From contig NZ_RRCH01000013.1 of NCBI RefSeq assembly GCF_003862495.1, forward strand, positions 1 through 40,610: a stretch of DNA of 40,610 nucleotides, read 5' to 3'. Source of the DNA: Halocatena pleomorpha. Lineage in GTDB: Archaea; Halobacteriota; Halobacteria; Halobacteriales; Haloarculaceae. Positions 1-8,627 of the stretch are shown in pieces (position 1 is the stretch's first letter; each line of letters starts with the position of its first letter). The position numbers were made by a program, and so were the translations under genes. Under the pieces are notes generated by a model. The model was not told the DNA's origin, ran no database searches, and was given only the letters and a program-made list of their open reading frames with translations.

Positions 1-44
1 CTCTGGGAGGGAAGCCCCGCCGTTCACGGCGGGGAGGATGTCAC
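1..44 (+). mobile_element. Right end of an IS200/IS605 (TnpB-type) element
   Basis: The segment has a perfect 8-bp GC-rich stem (15-22 with 27-34, loop TTCA) followed by GAGGATGTCAC. This matches my memory of the 3' ends of haloarchaeal IS1341/IS605-type elements, where a GGGGAAGCCCC-type hairpin precedes GGATGTCA. In the family this is the transposition hairpin and the 3' end of the TnpB guide RNA (omegaRNA). The tnpB gene itself would lie to the left, outside the window, so whether the element is intact cannot be seen. Confidence 0.72.
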
Positions 45-87
45 TTTGAGCTGGTAGCGGCCTGTGAGGAGTGAGGGTCGGTGTCGT

Positions 88-97
88 TGATATATTA
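88..97 (+). promoter_or_regulatory. Probable box A of the ABC importer operon
   Basis: The AT-rich box TGATATATTA lies about 45-50 nt before the ATG at 140. A TATA-to-start distance of 25-30 nt would put the transcript start near 118-122, giving a leader of about 20 nt. It sits just downstream of the transposon end. Confidence 0.45.
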
Positions 98-139
98 ACC
101 CGCCAATATTTGCTCGGCATAGATGTATACTGTAGTGGC

Positions 140-1510
140 ATGGCAAGGAAGCACATATCCCGCCGCCAAGCGCTGCGTCTCCTTGGCACGACCGGGATCA
201 CTGGTCTTGCGGGCTGCACGGGCGGGGACTCCGAACGGGCAGACTCGGGCAGCGGGGGATCGTCCTCGGGAACAGTTAGCATCGGCGTCCTGCAGCCGAT
301 ATCGGGCGATCTTAAATACTACGGCGAGCAGGCACTGTGGGGCTTTTACTCCGGGCTCGCTTACAAGGGAGAGACAGATCCCATCGAGAAAGCCAGCACA
401 GGAACGCGGAGTGTAACGATCGGAGACACCACCTACGAGTTGCACGTTCGAGACACGCAGTTCGACACCGACACGGCCCAAACGTTAGCGACGAACCTCG
501 TGCAAAATGAGGACGTGGATCTTCTGTTTGGGTGTGCCTCATCGGGGGCAGCAACGCGCGTCATCAAGACAGTCTCAAAGCAGACGGGGATTCCGACGCT
601 CATCGGTCCCGCAGCCTCAGCGTCAATCACTGCAGACTCAGAAACCTGTGCGGCGAACGTCTTCCGAGCGAGCGAGAACACAGCGATGGACGCCCGCAGC
701 GGCGGAACGTACGTTGCCCAACAGACAGACGTCGACTCGGTGTATCTGTTCGGTGCCGACTACAGCTTTGGCAAGGCCGTCGTGAACAACTACCGGGCTG
801 TTCTTGAAGCAGAAGGGATCGAAATCCTCGGTGAGAAGTTCGTTCCACAGGGCTATTCGGAGTGGGAGGGACTGCTCAAGAACGCAGAAGACGCCGGTGC
901 TGCGGGCATCGTCGGTGGATTCACCGTTTCCACGCTCCCACAACTGTTCACGGCGTTTCTCAACGGCGACTACTCTTATCGGGTTTTCGGTGGATTCGCC
1001 ACCCGGATCACGAACGCAGCCATGGGCCAGACGCTACAAAAGGAACTCGGAAGCCTCACCAAAAACGCGGTGAAGAAGACGAAACTCGGCCCGTTCACCA
1101 CGCGCTACCACTGGAACCAGTACGACAACGAGATCAACAACGAATTCGTCAATATGTACACCAAGACGTACGGAGTGGTTCCCGATCTGTTCACCGCCGG
1201 AACGTTCACCGCCGCGTCAGCGATCGTACAAGCCGTCGAAGAGGCCGGTTCGACAGACGGATCCGATATTGGGGCGGCACTGGGGGGGATGACCGTCGTT
1301 GACACGCCCAAAGGACCGGACGGCTACACGTTTCAGGGATACAACAACCAGGCCCGCTCGGAAATGACCGTCGCGGCTCCTGTTCCAACCGGTGATGCAT
1401 GGACGGACAGTTGGGACGCCCCTGTTCGGCCGAGCGACCCTGTTGCCCGCATTGACGCTGACACTGTAACGATTCCAAAGGGAGCCGACAGCATGGCCTG
1501 TACCCTCTGA
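140..1510 (+). CDS. ABC transporter substrate-binding lipoprotein, branched-chain amino acid/amide type
   Basis: This is the extracellular binding protein of an importer of the branched-chain amino acid/urea-amide class. The ATG at 140 is chosen over the more upstream in-frame start at 71 because it places a Tat motif (SRRQALRLLG) directly at the N terminus. That motif is followed by a hydrophobic stretch and a lipobox LAGC near residue 28, so the mature protein should be a lipid-anchored Tat substrate. The mature part begins with GVLQPISGDLKYYGEQ and continues as a typical periplasmic-binding-fold type I protein of about 456 residues (LFGCASSGAATR, SVYLFGADYSFGK). It is the first gene of a five-gene operon; its stop directly abuts the next start. 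The ligand cannot be told: leucine/isoleucine/valine, urea or short amides are all possible. Confidence 0.9.
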   Translation: MARKHISRRQALRLLGTTGITGLAGCTGGDSERADSGSGGSSSGTVSIGVLQPISGDLKYYGEQALWGFYSGLAYKGETDPIEKASTGTRSVTIGDTTYELHVRDTQFDTDTAQTLATNLVQNEDVDLLFGCASSGAATRVIKTVSKQTGIPTLIGPAASASITADSETCAANVFRASENTAMDARSGGTYVAQQTDVDSVYLFGADYSFGKAVVNNYRAVLEAEGIEILGEKFVPQGYSEWEGLLKNAEDAGAAGIVGGFTVSTLPQLFTAFLNGDYSYRVFGGFATRITNAAMGQTLQKELGSLTKNAVKKTKLGPFTTRYHWNQYDNEINNEFVNMYTKTYGVVPDLFTAGTFTAASAIVQAVEEAGSTDGSDIGAALGGMTVVDTPKGPDGYTFQGYNNQARSEMTVAAPVPTGDAWTDSWDAPVRPSDPVARIDADTVTIPKGADSMACTL

Positions 1511-2317
1511 ATGATGATGCTTCGTACACGGGGACTGACCAAGCAGTTCGGTGGCCTGACTGCGGTCGATGGCGTGGACATAGATCTCGCGGCCGACGAA
1601 TGCTGCTCGCTCATCGGTCCCAACGGTGCGGGCAAGACGACGTTTTTCGATCTGCTAACTGGGAAGCTGACACCCACCGCTGGCACGGTTGAGTTGTGGG
1701 GAGAGGATGACTGGATCGATATTACTCACACACCACCCCATCGGACGGCAGAAGTCGGTCTCCACCGATCCTACCAGATAACGAACCTCTTTAACAAGAA
1801 CACAGTTCGCGAGAACGTCCGAATCGCGGCCCAAGCAGCCGGTGATGACGCGATGAACTGTTGGCACAACACCGGTGCATTCGAAGAGTACATTACGGAG
1901 GCAGAGGCGATACTCGACCGGGTCGGACTGGCCGAAGACGCCGACGAGTCCGCTGGATCGCTGAGCCACGGCGCAAAGCGCCAGCTGGAAATCGCCGTCG
2001 CACTGGCTGGCGATCCGGACGTGCTCCTGCTGGACGAACCGAACGCGGGTGTTTCCTCGGAGTCGGTGGAGGACATCGTGGCACTCATCGAGGACGTCGC
2101 AACCGATCACGCTGTGTTGCTAGTCGAACACAACATGGACATCGTGATGACCGTCTCAGACCGGATCGTCGTGCTGAATCAGGGTGCAGTGATTGCCGAC
2201 GACGAACCGGCGGCTGTTCGGTCCGACGAGACGGTCCAGCAGGCATATCTCGGCGGGTATGAGCGCGGCGATGTCGATGACGATCGCACGGGAGAAACAG
2301 CGGGAGGGAGGGCGTGA
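1511..2317 (+). CDS. livG: Branched-chain amino acid-type ABC transporter ATP-binding protein LivG
   Basis: This is one of the two cytoplasmic ATPase subunits energising the importer. Visible motifs are Walker A GPNGAGKTT (residues 36-44), signature LSHGAKRQ (151-158) and Walker B VLLLDEP (171-177), followed by the switch His in LLVEHNMD. The insert between Walker A and the signature (HRSYQITNLFNKNTVRENV) is typical of the LivG subfamily. Length 268 aa is normal. The gene begins with three consecutive ATG codons right after the stop of the binding-protein gene, so the exact start is uncertain by two residues. It overlaps livF by 4 bases. The C terminus is an acidic tail as expected for a halophile. 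Confidence 0.92.
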   Translation: MMMLRTRGLTKQFGGLTAVDGVDIDLAADECCSLIGPNGAGKTTFFDLLTGKLTPTAGTVELWGEDDWIDITHTPPHRTAEVGLHRSYQITNLFNKNTVRENVRIAAQAAGDDAMNCWHNTGAFEEYITEAEAILDRVGLAEDADESAGSLSHGAKRQLEIAVALAGDPDVLLLDEPNAGVSSESVEDIVALIEDVATDHAVLLVEHNMDIVMTVSDRIVVLNQGAVIADDEPAAVRSDETVQQAYLGGYERGDVDDDRTGETAGGRA

Positions 2318-3012
2318 GTCTCCTCTCACTCGAAGCGGTCCACACGTACTACGGCGACAGCCACATCCTCGAAGGCGTTTCTCTCGAAGTCGACCGGGGG
2401 GAAGTCGTCGCACTCGTCGGTCGCAACGGCGTCGGCAAGACGACCACTCTTCGGACGATCCTGCAGCTGACGCCGCCAAGCGAGGGACAGGTGTGGCTTC
2501 GTGGCGAGGATATCACGGGAGCCGACACCCACGAGGTCGCGGATGCTGGTGTCGGTTGGATCCCCGAGAACCGACGGATCTTCTCACGACTCACCGTCGA
2601 GGAGAACATCCATGTCGCCGTTCCGGAGGGACGCAACATCGATGCAGCCCGAGAACGCGCCTACGAGACGTTCCCTGATCTGCGCGAGCACCGTCACCGC
2701 GATGCTGGCACCCTCTCGGGAGGACAACAGCAGATGCTCGCCATCGTGCGCGGATTGGTCGGTGACAACGATCTCCTGCTGGTCGACGAACCGTCCGAGG
2801 GGCTAGCCCCGCTCATCGTTTCAGCTGTCGCCGACGCATTGGCGGCCACAGCGACCGAAACGACCGTGCTCCTCGTCGAGCAGAACCTCCCGCTTGCGCT
2901 CGATCTGGCCGATCGGTTTTATGTTCTCGATGATGGGCAGGTCGTCGATTCGGGCGACACGAACGAGGTTGATGACGATGATGAACGGTTCCGGAGGTAT
3001 CTGTCCGCATGA
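2314..3012 (+). CDS. livF: Branched-chain amino acid-type ABC transporter ATP-binding protein LivF
   Basis: Second ATPase subunit of the importer, forming a heterodimer with LivG. Walker A GRNGVGKTT is at residues 36-44, signature LSGGQQQ at 134-140 and Walker B LLLVDEP at 154-160, followed by SEGLAPLIV, which is diagnostic for LivF. The length of 232 aa is typical. A GTG start is chosen because it overlaps the livG stop as GTGA, with a purine-rich GGAGGG a few bases upstream. Its own stop overlaps the next start as ATGA, so the operon is translationally coupled. Confidence 0.93.
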   Translation: MSLLSLEAVHTYYGDSHILEGVSLEVDRGEVVALVGRNGVGKTTTLRTILQLTPPSEGQVWLRGEDITGADTHEVADAGVGWIPENRRIFSRLTVEENIHVAVPEGRNIDAARERAYETFPDLREHRHRDAGTLSGGQQQMLAIVRGLVGDNDLLLVDEPSEGLAPLIVSAVADALAATATETTVLLVEQNLPLALDLADRFYVLDDGQVVDSGDTNEVDDDDERFRRYLSA

Positions 3013-4043
3013 GTGGTGTCCTCGCGCTGTCGCCGTTTGCGGATAGTGTTCCGCTGTTTGTCGACACGCTCGGCGCGTTTTTCCGGCCCCGTACGCTGTT
3101 TGGCGTGCTCGTCGACGGAGTGGCAAAAGCAGCGCTGTACATCATGATCGCAAGCGGACTCACCCTCATCTTCGGACTGATGGGCGTGTTGAACTTCGCC
3201 CACGGGTCGATGACGATGGTGGGTGCGTATCTGGGTGGTCTCCTCATGGTGTTGGTAGTGGGTCAGGAAACCGGTGATCCGACGCGTTTGCTCGTGTTCG
3301 GCCTTGGCGTTGTCGTCGTGTTCGCAGTGCTGGCCGCGTTCGGCGGCCTGCTCGAAATTGGTCTTATCCGACCGATCTACGACCGGCCGCCGCTCTCTCA
3401 GATCCTGCTGACGTTCGGCCTGACGCTGATACTCGACGAGCTCGCGCGAATCGTCGTCTCGTTCTATGGCCTTCAGCCGATCTCCGAGTGGCAGGCAGCG
3501 ATGGCGACTAAACCCGACGTATTGGGTCAGCAACACGATCTTGTGGTAGCGTCGGTATCGGGACTGAAACTGTTCGAGATCGCGTGTGGCATCCTCGCCG
3601 TGGTCGTCATCTGGGTGTTTCTCACTCGAACGCGCTACGGTCTGTACGTCCGCGCTGGCAGCGAGGACTCGGAGATGGCGGCGGCGCTCGGCGTCGACGT
3701 TCGTCGGGTGTTCACTGTCGTCTTCGCGCTCGGGACCGGGCTTGGGGGTGTCGCGGGGATCCTGCTTGCATGGGACCCGTCGTGGGGTGCGAGCGTTCCC
3801 CTTGCCGTCGAGACGCTGTTGCCCGCGTTCGTCGTCGTCATCATCGGCGGACTCGGCACGTTTCGCGGAACCGTCGCTGCCGGTCTCCTCGTTGGGCTCA
3901 TCGACGCGACGATGACGTGGTGGTTTCAGAACGCCATCGCGTTCACTGGTCTCCCCGAGATGACGATCTTCCTCATCCTTGTAATCGTACTAGTGGTCAG
4001 GCCACAGGGCCTGTTCGGCGTCGAGGAGGTGGGTGGCCATTAG
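3009..4043 (+). CDS. livH: Branched-chain amino acid-type ABC transporter permease LivH
   Basis: Integral membrane permease subunit of the importer. The sequence is almost entirely hydrophobic helices with the LivH hallmark LIFGLMGVLNFAHGSM near residues 54-69, a second hallmark around LTFGLTLILDELAR, and RAGSEDSEMAAALGVDV in the cytoplasmic loop that contacts the ATPases. Length 344 aa is slightly longer than bacterial LivH because of an N-terminal extension. The ATG overlaps the livF stop, and a good ribosome-binding site (GGAGGT at 2993-2998) lies 10 nt upstream. It pairs with the next gene as the permease heterodimer. Confidence 0.92.
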   Translation: MSGVLALSPFADSVPLFVDTLGAFFRPRTLFGVLVDGVAKAALYIMIASGLTLIFGLMGVLNFAHGSMTMVGAYLGGLLMVLVVGQETGDPTRLLVFGLGVVVVFAVLAAFGGLLEIGLIRPIYDRPPLSQILLTFGLTLILDELARIVVSFYGLQPISEWQAAMATKPDVLGQQHDLVVASVSGLKLFEIACGILAVVVIWVFLTRTRYGLYVRAGSEDSEMAAALGVDVRRVFTVVFALGTGLGGVAGILLAWDPSWGASVPLAVETLLPAFVVVIIGGLGTFRGTVAAGLLVGLIDATMTWWFQNAIAFTGLPEMTIFLILVIVLVVRPQGLFGVEEVGGH

Positions 4044-5334
4044 CCCCTCCGATTCCGCCGACCTAACAGCCTCGCTGCTCCTCAGCTACGCCCGCGACCA
4101 CGTCGTCCACCTGCTCGTCATCGCGGTGCTCGCGGCCTACCCGGGCATCTACGCTATCGCGGTGAACTCACCACTATCTGCACAAGCAGTAGCGGTGTTA
4201 CCGCGAGTTGAAACCATGGTCGCCGTCCTCTATTTCGGACTCTTTGCCATCTCCTTTGACTTCGTCTCGGGCTACACCGGCTACCTGTCGTTCGGCCATA
4301 CCATGTTTTACGGCGCAGGTGCCTATCTCGTCGTCCTCACGGCGAACGGAAAGATACCATTTCTCTCGGCATCGACGCCGTTCGTCCTTCTGCTCGTGCT
4401 CTGTGGCCTTCTCGCGGTTATTCTCGCGTTGCTCGTCGGCGTTGTCTCCTTTCGGCTTTCGGGCGTCTACTTTGCGATGATTACGCTCGGTTTTTCTCAG
4501 GTGCTGTACGTCTTCGTTCGCGACTGGAACTATCTCGGATCGAACCCCCGCGACGGTGTCGCTGTCACTGGACGGACTGCAGGGTTCGAGATCGGCATCC
4601 CCGGCGTCGACTCAGCGTCGCTCGCCATCGGTCAGCTGACCGGCGACACTGCCGAACTGCTCGGCGTCGTCACCCTCACAACCGCGGAGGTGTCCTACTA
4701 CATGGTCGGGCTAGTCGTGCTCATCTGTTATTTTGCAATGCAACGCGTCATCCACTCGCCCTTCGGACGGACGCTAATCGCCATTCGGGAAAACGAGGAA
4801 CGCGCTCGCGCGATCGGCTACAACACCTTCTACTACAAGCTCGGAGCGTTCGCTATCTCGGCGTTCTTCGCGGGGACCGCTGGGGGACTCTTCGCGGGAT
4901 ATCGTCGCTCGGTGACGCCCGAAAGCGGGTTCTATTTCCTCACCACGGGGGATGCCCTCCTGGCGAGCATCATTGGTGGCTTTGGTACACTCGCCGGGCC
5001 GCTGTACGGTCACCTCTTCGATGAGAGTGTGCGTGAATTCCTCTCAAAGGCAGGAAGCGGAGGCGGACTCCTGCCGTATCTCCGGTCGAATCTCGGCCAA
5101 GGAACACTGGAAACGGTTATCTACAACGGAATGACGATCGGCGAGTCCATCGACGTCTTCCTCAACGGGCGGGCGGCGCTGTACGTCGGCATCGTTTTCG
5201 TCCTGTTCGTGCTGTACGTGCCAAACGGACTGCTCGGGACCGTCCGCGGCCGCCTGAACGGTACGGTCGCAAAAGGATTTCCGATGTGGTTCAGACAACG
5301 ACTACCAGACCGCGACAGCGATCAGTCCCGGTGA
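4033..5334 (+). CDS. livM: Branched-chain amino acid-type ABC transporter permease LivM
   Basis: Second permease subunit. The hallmark FDFVSGYTGYLSFGHTMFYGAGAYLV (around residues 72-97) and the EAA-like loop RTLIAIRENEERARAIGYN identify LivM. Later segments TAGGLFAGYRRSVTPESGFYF and IIGGFGTLAGPLYG also match the family. The 433 aa are longer than typical because of an N-terminal membrane segment and an extra loop (about residues 335-370). The GTG start overlaps livH by 11 bases; no better start keeps the first membrane helix. The gene ends the operon, meeting a convergent gene 27 bases later. Confidence 0.9.
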   Translation: MAISPSDSADLTASLLLSYARDHVVHLLVIAVLAAYPGIYAIAVNSPLSAQAVAVLPRVETMVAVLYFGLFAISFDFVSGYTGYLSFGHTMFYGAGAYLVVLTANGKIPFLSASTPFVLLLVLCGLLAVILALLVGVVSFRLSGVYFAMITLGFSQVLYVFVRDWNYLGSNPRDGVAVTGRTAGFEIGIPGVDSASLAIGQLTGDTAELLGVVTLTTAEVSYYMVGLVVLICYFAMQRVIHSPFGRTLIAIRENEERARAIGYNTFYYKLGAFAISAFFAGTAGGLFAGYRRSVTPESGFYFLTTGDALLASIIGGFGTLAGPLYGHLFDESVREFLSKAGSGGGLLPYLRSNLGQGTLETVIYNGMTIGESIDVFLNGRAALYVGIVFVLFVLYVPNGLLGTVRGRLNGTVAKGFPMWFRQRLPDRDSDQSR

Positions 5335-5361
5335 GCGTCGACGTGGCTCTGTCCGACAGTA

Positions 5362-6528
5362 TCAGATCCCCTGTCCCATCAGGTGGCTCCGGAGTAGATC
5401 CGCGTCTTTCTCCGCGCTCGCAGTGTTGATGAGAACGACCGTATCGTCTTCGTCGAACCGTTCGCGCAACTCCCACGCCGCGCTCGCGGCGGCACCCGTC
5501 GCAACACTCACACCGATCCCTTCGTGGCTGGCAACGGTGACCGCGCTTTCGAGAAGGGTGTCATCGCTGCTGGCGACCGCACCGCCACCGGTTTCACGCA
5601 GCGCATCAAGAACGAGCGCGCTGCCGTTGGGATCCGGTCGTTCGAGCGCACCACAGACAGTGTCGGGCACGTCCCACGGTTCGTGTGCGTCGGCTCCGGA
5701 CTCAAACGCCTCGACGATCGGTGCACACGCCGTCGATTGGGCGGCGTACACCGCTGGCAGTGAGTCGGTCACGCCCAACTCCCGGAGTTCCCGAGCGGCC
5801 TTTGCCATACCGACGATCGGCCCACCCCCAACAAACGGACAGAACACGGCGTCTGGCACCTGCCACTCCAACTGTTCGAGGAGTTCGTACACCACTGGTT
5901 TCATTCCTTCGTGGCGATATGGTGTTTCGAACGGCTGGAGGGAATACCAGTCTTCGTCGCTCGCGTGAAACGCTTCGTTCGCGTCGTCCAATCGCCCACC
6001 AACAACGTTCATATCGCCGCCGTGGACGTTTATCATCGCTTTCGTGAGAAACGACGCCCGGGAGGGAACGAAGACGTGGCTCGTGATTCCGGCACGGGCG
6101 GCGTAGGCGGCAACCGACTGGCCGCTGTCGCCCGGCGTTGAGAGGGCCACGTCGTTCGCACCGTGCTGACGGGCCGCAGAAACAGCGAGCGCGCTCGCTC
6201 GATCCGCGATCGTTCCCGTCGGATTCGCGCTTTCGTCTTTAATCACCACGCGACCAACACCGAGTTCCTCAGCCAGTGACGGACAATCGACGAGCGGCGT
6301 GCCGCCTTCACCTAGTGACACCCGTGCGTCGGCCGGGATCGGGAGAAGTTCTTCGTACTTGCCCGGGCCGAACTGCCGGCGTTCGATCTCCGCTCTGGAC
6401 AACTCGATCGCGTCGTATTCGTACGCCGAGTCGAGCGGTTTGCCATCCGGATGGTGGCTCGTCGTCGCGTCGAATCGTTCATCGGTTTCAGGACACCGCA
6501 GCCCCGCGAACGTTGGCGTCGTCTTCAT
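5362..6528 (-). CDS. Threonine synthase-like protein lacking the PLP lysine
   Basis: A 388-aa fold type II PLP-enzyme homologue closest by eye to threonine synthase. It has an N-terminal zinc-ribbon-like region (GLRCPETDERFD), then GEGGTPLV (residues 73-80) and KDESANPTGT (97-106). The family motif NPTGSFKDR carries the Schiff-base lysine; here it reads NPTGTIADR with Ala108. The phosphate/ring-binding SGNTG loop reads PGDSGQS (132-138). The glycine loop PFVGGGPIVG is kept. By family knowledge it should therefore not work as an ordinary PLP enzyme. It may be a pseudoenzyme, a regulator or an enzyme with altered chemistry. The start (ATG, 6528) matches usual ThrC N termini; the open frame continues upstream but is not conserved-looking. 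It is downstream of the PAC2 gene with a box A-like GTGCTTAGT at 6551-6559. Confidence 0.8.
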   Translation of the reverse strand: MKTTPTFAGLRCPETDERFDATTSHHPDGKPLDSAYEYDAIELSRAEIERRQFGPGKYEELLPIPADARVSLGEGGTPLVDCPSLAEELGVGRVVIKDESANPTGTIADRASALAVSAARQHGANDVALSTPGDSGQSVAAYAARAGITSHVFVPSRASFLTKAMINVHGGDMNVVGGRLDDANEAFHASDEDWYSLQPFETPYRHEGMKPVVYELLEQLEWQVPDAVFCPFVGGGPIVGMAKAARELRELGVTDSLPAVYAAQSTACAPIVEAFESGADAHEPWDVPDTVCGALERPDPNGSALVLDALRETGGGAVASSDDTLLESAVTVASHEGIGVSVATGAAASAAWELRERFDEDDTVVLINTASAEKDADLLRSHLMGQGI

Positions 6529-6571
6529 GCGTTGGCTATCTAGGCCCGCGACTAAGCACTGTTGGGTCTGA

Positions 6572-7360
6572 TCAGCCGATGTACCGGAGGTCGTCGTCGG
6601 TCGGCGCTGCACTTTGTTCCATCTCGCGAATCTTCGTGACGACTTCTTCCATCTCCTCGGCCCGCTCTTCCAAGGAGTCGTATCCAACTTCGAAATCGAG
6701 AATCGTTTCGAGGGCTTCGAGAACGGCACGAGCGCTTTTCGGATCCACAAGATAGCCGCTCGTTTCACCCATGAGACAGGCTGCGCGTAGTCCTCGCCGG
6801 CCACCCAATCCGAGTAGAAGTCCGCTCACTCCGACGATCCCCCCGGCTGGCTCGTTCTCACGGAATTCGATGATGTCCGATAGTTCCTCGACAAGCGACG
6901 CTGAGGACGCCGCACCGATGACGCTGTACTCCTCGATCAGTTCGCCAGTCGGAACGCCGCCCAGAGTGAACACGCGCTCAACGCCGTATCCCTCCGCAAC
7001 GTCGAGGATGGTGTCCGTCAGTTGGTAGTGGCCGGACGGATCCTGTGCCTGGTGATCGCCGGTCAAAACGATCAGATCGTTGGATGGATCCTGATCAGCC
7101 GGAGCTTCCTCGGCGTCGGTGGGCGCGGAGAGATCCACTTTGTGGAATTCGAGGCAAGCTAGTTGAGAGGTTCCCTCGTCGATGGTCACCTGTGGCGGGA
7201 AGTGCTCGGAGTACAACCGACAGAGAAGCGTCGTCTCGAATTCTTCGAGAAGGTGCTCGGCAGCGAGCTTCCCGACGTGCCCGACGCCGGGAAGCCCTTC
7301 GATGAGAATCGGAGCGTGGAGATCAGGTTCTGCAACCGTCTCGATATCGAACTCGTCCAT
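6572..7360 (-). CDS. PAC2 (proteasome assembly chaperone) family protein
   Basis: A 262-aa protein of the PAC2 family. Family members resemble eukaryotic proteasome assembly chaperones, but their archaeal role is not settled. The N-terminal signature is LIEGLPGVGHVGKLAAEHL (residues 18-36). It is followed by LTGDHQAQDPSGHYQL and GGVPTGELIEEYSVIGAA, then GLLLGLGGRRGLRAACLMGETSGY, all typical of the family. The C terminus is an acidic coiled-coil-like tail (YDSLEERAEEMEEVVTKIREME). It lies 5 bases behind nop10, completing the rpl44e-rps27e-aif2a-nop10 operon seen in many archaea, so co-expression with translation factors is expected. Confidence 0.9.
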   Translation of the reverse strand: MDEFDIETVAEPDLHAPILIEGLPGVGHVGKLAAEHLLEEFETTLLCRLYSEHFPPQVTIDEGTSQLACLEFHKVDLSAPTDAEEAPADQDPSNDLIVLTGDHQAQDPSGHYQLTDTILDVAEGYGVERVFTLGGVPTGELIEEYSVIGAASSASLVEELSDIIEFRENEPAGGIVGVSGLLLGLGGRRGLRAACLMGETSGYLVDPKSARAVLEALETILDFEVGYDSLEERAEEMEEVVTKIREMEQSAAPTDDDLRYIG

Positions 7361-7365
7361 GCAGC

Positions 7366-7548
7366 CTACTCCTGTGCTCGCTGCTTAAGTGCACGTCGGT
7401 ACTCGCCGTATCGGTCCGTCGGGTCGTACGGGGCTGGGGCGCTGTTGACGGCGTTACCGCCGCATTCCGGACAGCGAGTGGTAAGCGTGTACACCGGTCG
7501 ATCGTGGCGGTCGGACCACGATTCACACACGCGGATGTCAGAATGCAT
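7366..7548 (-). CDS. nop10: Ribosome biogenesis protein Nop10
   Basis: A 60-aa component of H/ACA ribonucleoproteins, which guide pseudouridylation of rRNA; Nop10 bridges Cbf5 and L7Ae. The zinc-binding part is reduced: CESWSDRHDRPVYTL, then the CPECGG knuckle (residues 26-31), followed by the highly conserved SAPAPYDPTDRYGEYRR. The ATG at 7548 gives the normal length; a longer open frame upstream is a shadow of aif2a. It starts 10 bases after the aif2a stop and ends 5 bases before the PAC2 gene. Confidence 0.95.
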   Translation of the reverse strand: MHSDIRVCESWSDRHDRPVYTLTTRCPECGGNAVNSAPAPYDPTDRYGEYRRALKQRAQE

Positions 7549-7558
7549 CGAACGGTCG

Positions 7559-8365
7559 TTAGCTGTTCTCGCCTTCAGTCTGCTGTTCGCGGTGGAACTG
7601 TGCGGTTCCGCCTCGGTCCTCGATGGCCGACCGCGCGCGGTCGACGGTTGCGGTGAGTTCGTCCTCTGCGAGTTTGTACGACGGCGCGCGGACTTTGATC
7701 CGGTATTCGGGTGCACCCACGTAAGTCACATCGAGATCCGTCTCGTCCCCGATCTCTCCGTTACCGGCTGCCGTTTCGAGAGCCGCTCGAACGTCGTCGA
7801 CGCCGTTGGGGTTGGGTGATTCGAGGTGAATGTACCCCGTAACGGTAACGTAGGGCACCGAAACGTTTGCGCGAGCGGTTTCGACAATCGCGTCGACCTC
7901 CTCGTCGGTTAGATCAGTCTCAGAAAGCGCCTCCGTTCCACGGATCGCCGCCTGCTCGAAGCCCTCATACAGCGTGCCGAACGCTCCGAGCAGTTCGTTT
8001 GCGACCGTACCGTACTGTTCGTCGGACACGTCCTCACCGAACGCCAGCGTCATCCACTTGTCGGCTTTCTGTTCGTTTTTCCACTCTTGGATCTTCTCAG
8101 ATCGCTGGTGATCGTTGACATCCTTGAGCGAGAGATCGATTTGTTGGGTGCTTTGATCAACGTCGAGGACCTTACAAACGACCGTCTCACCCGTCCCTAC
8201 GTGGTCACGGATGTTTTTAATCCACCCGCTTGCAACCTCGCTGATGTGCACTAGTCCGCGTCGGTCGGTGTACTCCAGAAGATCCACGAACACCCCGAAA
8301 TCCTCAATCTCATCGATCCGGCCGACAACGAGATCTCCCGGGTCAGGCCAGCCTGTGTATTTCAT
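7559..8365 (-). CDS. aif2a: Translation initiation factor aIF2 subunit alpha
   Basis: The alpha subunit of archaeal initiation factor 2, which brings Met-tRNAi to the small ribosomal subunit. The N-terminal S1 domain is clear ([23 protein letters not shown], residues about 10-32, then [20 protein letters not shown]). A helical middle domain and an alpha-beta C-terminal domain ([20 protein letters not shown]) that binds the gamma subunit follow. The 268-aa length is right. The ATG at 8365 ([11 protein letters not shown]) is the family start. It lies in the rpl44e operon between rps27e and nop10. Confidence 0.95.
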   Translation of the reverse strand: MKYTGWPDPGDLVVGRIDEIEDFGVFVDLLEYTDRRGLVHISEVASGWIKNIRDHVGTGETVVCKVLDVDQSTQQIDLSLKDVNDHQRSEKIQEWKNEQKADKWMTLAFGEDVSDEQYGTVANELLGAFGTLYEGFEQAAIRGTEALSETDLTDEEVDAIVETARANVSVPYVTVTGYIHLESPNPNGVDDVRAALETAAGNGEIGDETDLDVTYVGAPEYRIKVRAPSYKLAEDELTATVDRARSAIEDRGGTAQFHREQQTEGENS

Positions 8366-8442
8366 GCTCGTCAGTTGTGGACTGACGGGAATAAAGGCAC
8401 CGTATACCGGATGCACTCCCAGAATGGAGCGTCACCGACTAC

Positions 8443-8625
8443 TCAGGCGTGATTTTGACGAGTGATCGTTTCGGTAACGTCACCCTCAAAGACGGCCTTG
8501 CCGCCCGTCGGACGGGCGAGGACGTGGCCACAGACCGCACACGCAACATCACTCGCGGCTTTTCCGTAAATGAGCTGTTCGTTTTCACAGTCCGGGCATG
8601 TCACCCGGTAGAACTGTCCCGCCAT
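8443..8625 (-). CDS. rps27e: 30S ribosomal protein S27e
   Basis: A 60-aa zinc-ribbon ribosomal protein. The four cysteines appear as CPDCENEQLIYGKAASDVACAVC (residues 10-32), followed by the family-typical GHVLARPTGGKA. The ATG at 8625 gives the normal start MAGQFYRVTC. It begins 2 bases after the rpl44e stop, showing translational coupling, and precedes aif2a in the conserved archaeal order. Confidence 0.95.
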   Translation of the reverse strand: MAGQFYRVTCPDCENEQLIYGKAASDVACAVCGHVLARPTGGKAVFEGDVTETITRQNHA

Positions 8626-8627
8626 GA

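Noticed and set aside
6529-6804. In-frame extension of the threonine synthase-like gene into the PAC2 gene
   Set aside because: The sequence is a shadow of the PAC2 coding frame and lacks similarity to ThrC N termini. ATG 6528 gives a normal length.
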